From Endocalyx cinctus (Eukaryota; Ascomycota; Sordariomycetes; Amphisphaeriales; Apiosporaceae): a stretch of DNA of 64,000 bases. Shown piece after piece: positions 63,482 to 64,000 of this stretch. The notes beneath the pieces are model-generated. The model saw nothing but the letters and a program-made list of their open reading frames with translations. It made no database searches and had not been told where the DNA came from. Position 1 is the stretch's first letter; every line of letters begins with the position of its first letter. The translations under genes were made by a program, and so were the position numbers. The stretch is from the NCBI GenBank assembly GCA_001600455.1, contig BCKC01000002.1:5731682-5795681 (forward strand), read 5' to 3'.

Positions 63482-64000
63482 TTCTGTTTTAAATTCGTGA
63501 TTTCCTTAAGTATTAAATGTTAAGAATGTGAACAAGCAACAAAAGTAAGGATTTAATTGATGACGAAGGGATAAGGGAGAAGTGAATGTGCAGCAAAAGA
63601 GTGTGGGGAAGAGAAGGGGGGAAGATGTGAGGATAGAGCGTAAAGTAGTAAGGCAGGTAAGGTTAGACAGCTTTGCTTCACCCCGCATTGATAAGGATTG
63701 AATAGCAAGTAACTACAGGTCAATACTAGCCTAACATAGTAGCTAAAGGTCTTAAACAGAAGCTTCTGAAGTATAATTTATAGTGGCTATTACATACTGT
63801 CATAGCTATCTAGCACCACTTTACGCCTGGTGATTAGCAGAGTAGGTACCTAGCAATACTTACTTAGCATTGGCAGTTAGGGGTATGTTAAGAAGCTAAG
63901 CTGTTTATGGTAAGAGGGGTAACAAATGGTTCATCACATCATGAAGACCCCACTAGCAGACTGCACGTATGTCATCATCACCATATATCCATAAATCTAT
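63482..64000. other. promoter region of the AMMECR1 gene, no further gene
   Basis: On the minus strand the bases next to the ATG are pyrimidine-rich, as in a 5' leader. The rest is AT-rich, with one GTAGGTACCTAGCA block at about 63844. Confidence 0.5.

Noticed and set aside
1..64000. CRISPR arrays, rRNA genes or bacterial operon features
   Set aside because: None seen. The genome is eukaryotic by intron structure, and no regularly spaced repeats or rRNA signatures occur.

Overview
The window is from a filamentous ascomycete (Pezizomycotina, most likely Sordariomycetes). The evidence is short 55-180 nt GT-AG introns with CTAAC-type branch sites, and fungal-only families: a HET-domain protein, a HeLo-like STAND N-terminal domain, a LaeA-like methyltransferase, a PTH11/rhodopsin-type membrane protein and a DUF7702-type membrane protein. 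Multi-kilobase intergenic gaps contain recurrent TACCTAGGTA-type and TACGGAGTA-type words. Genus cannot be set from sequence alone. All exon coordinates below were read by eye from splice consensus plus reading frame.

Layout. 1-4020: simple-repeat-rich intergenic DNA and a pyrimidine-rich leader. 4021-6654: a RasGAP of the fission-yeast Gap1 type. 10442-11959: a seven-helix rhodopsin-like membrane protein. 13160-15046: two small genes whose products start MGC..S, a dual-acylation signature. 16070-18791: a HeLo-like STAND N-domain coding region that runs directly into a LaeA-like methyltransferase and may be spliced to it. 20071-21001: a DUF7702-type membrane protein. 22113-22634: a proline-rich ORF. 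23862-24967: a non-autonomous TIR element with TA target duplication. 26124-28431: a HET-domain gene with a WW domain inserted inside the HET fold. About 28740-28986: a solo-LTR-like sequence. 29826-32193 (-): a POT/PTR2 peptide transporter. 34359-36131 (-): a flavocytochrome b2-type 2-hydroxyacid dehydrogenase. 37316-38438 (-): the histone chaperone ASF1. 40970-44556: the 3'-end processing factor Rna14/CstF77. 48.5-51.7 kb: a pyrimidine-rich, donor-rich leader. 51747-55291: a catalytically intact Argonaute. 57.6-58.5 kb (-): apparent gene remnants. 58830-60422: a secondary-metabolism-type O-methyltransferase. 60748-61644 (-): an SMP-30/gluconolactonase-like beta-propeller. 62651-63481 (-): an AMMECR1-domain protein.

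Functionally, conserved housekeeping genes (RasGAP, ASF1, Rna14, Argonaute, AMMECR1) are separated by an accessory stretch at 13-29 kb. That stretch has self/non-self recognition-type genes (HeLo-like, HET), lineage-restricted small genes and transposon remains. The O-methyltransferase and the convergent beta-propeller gene may be a small secondary-metabolism pair. The most interesting items are the HeLo-like/methyltransferase junction, the WW domain inside the HET domain, the two MGC-start small genes, the complex Argonaute leader and the TIR element.
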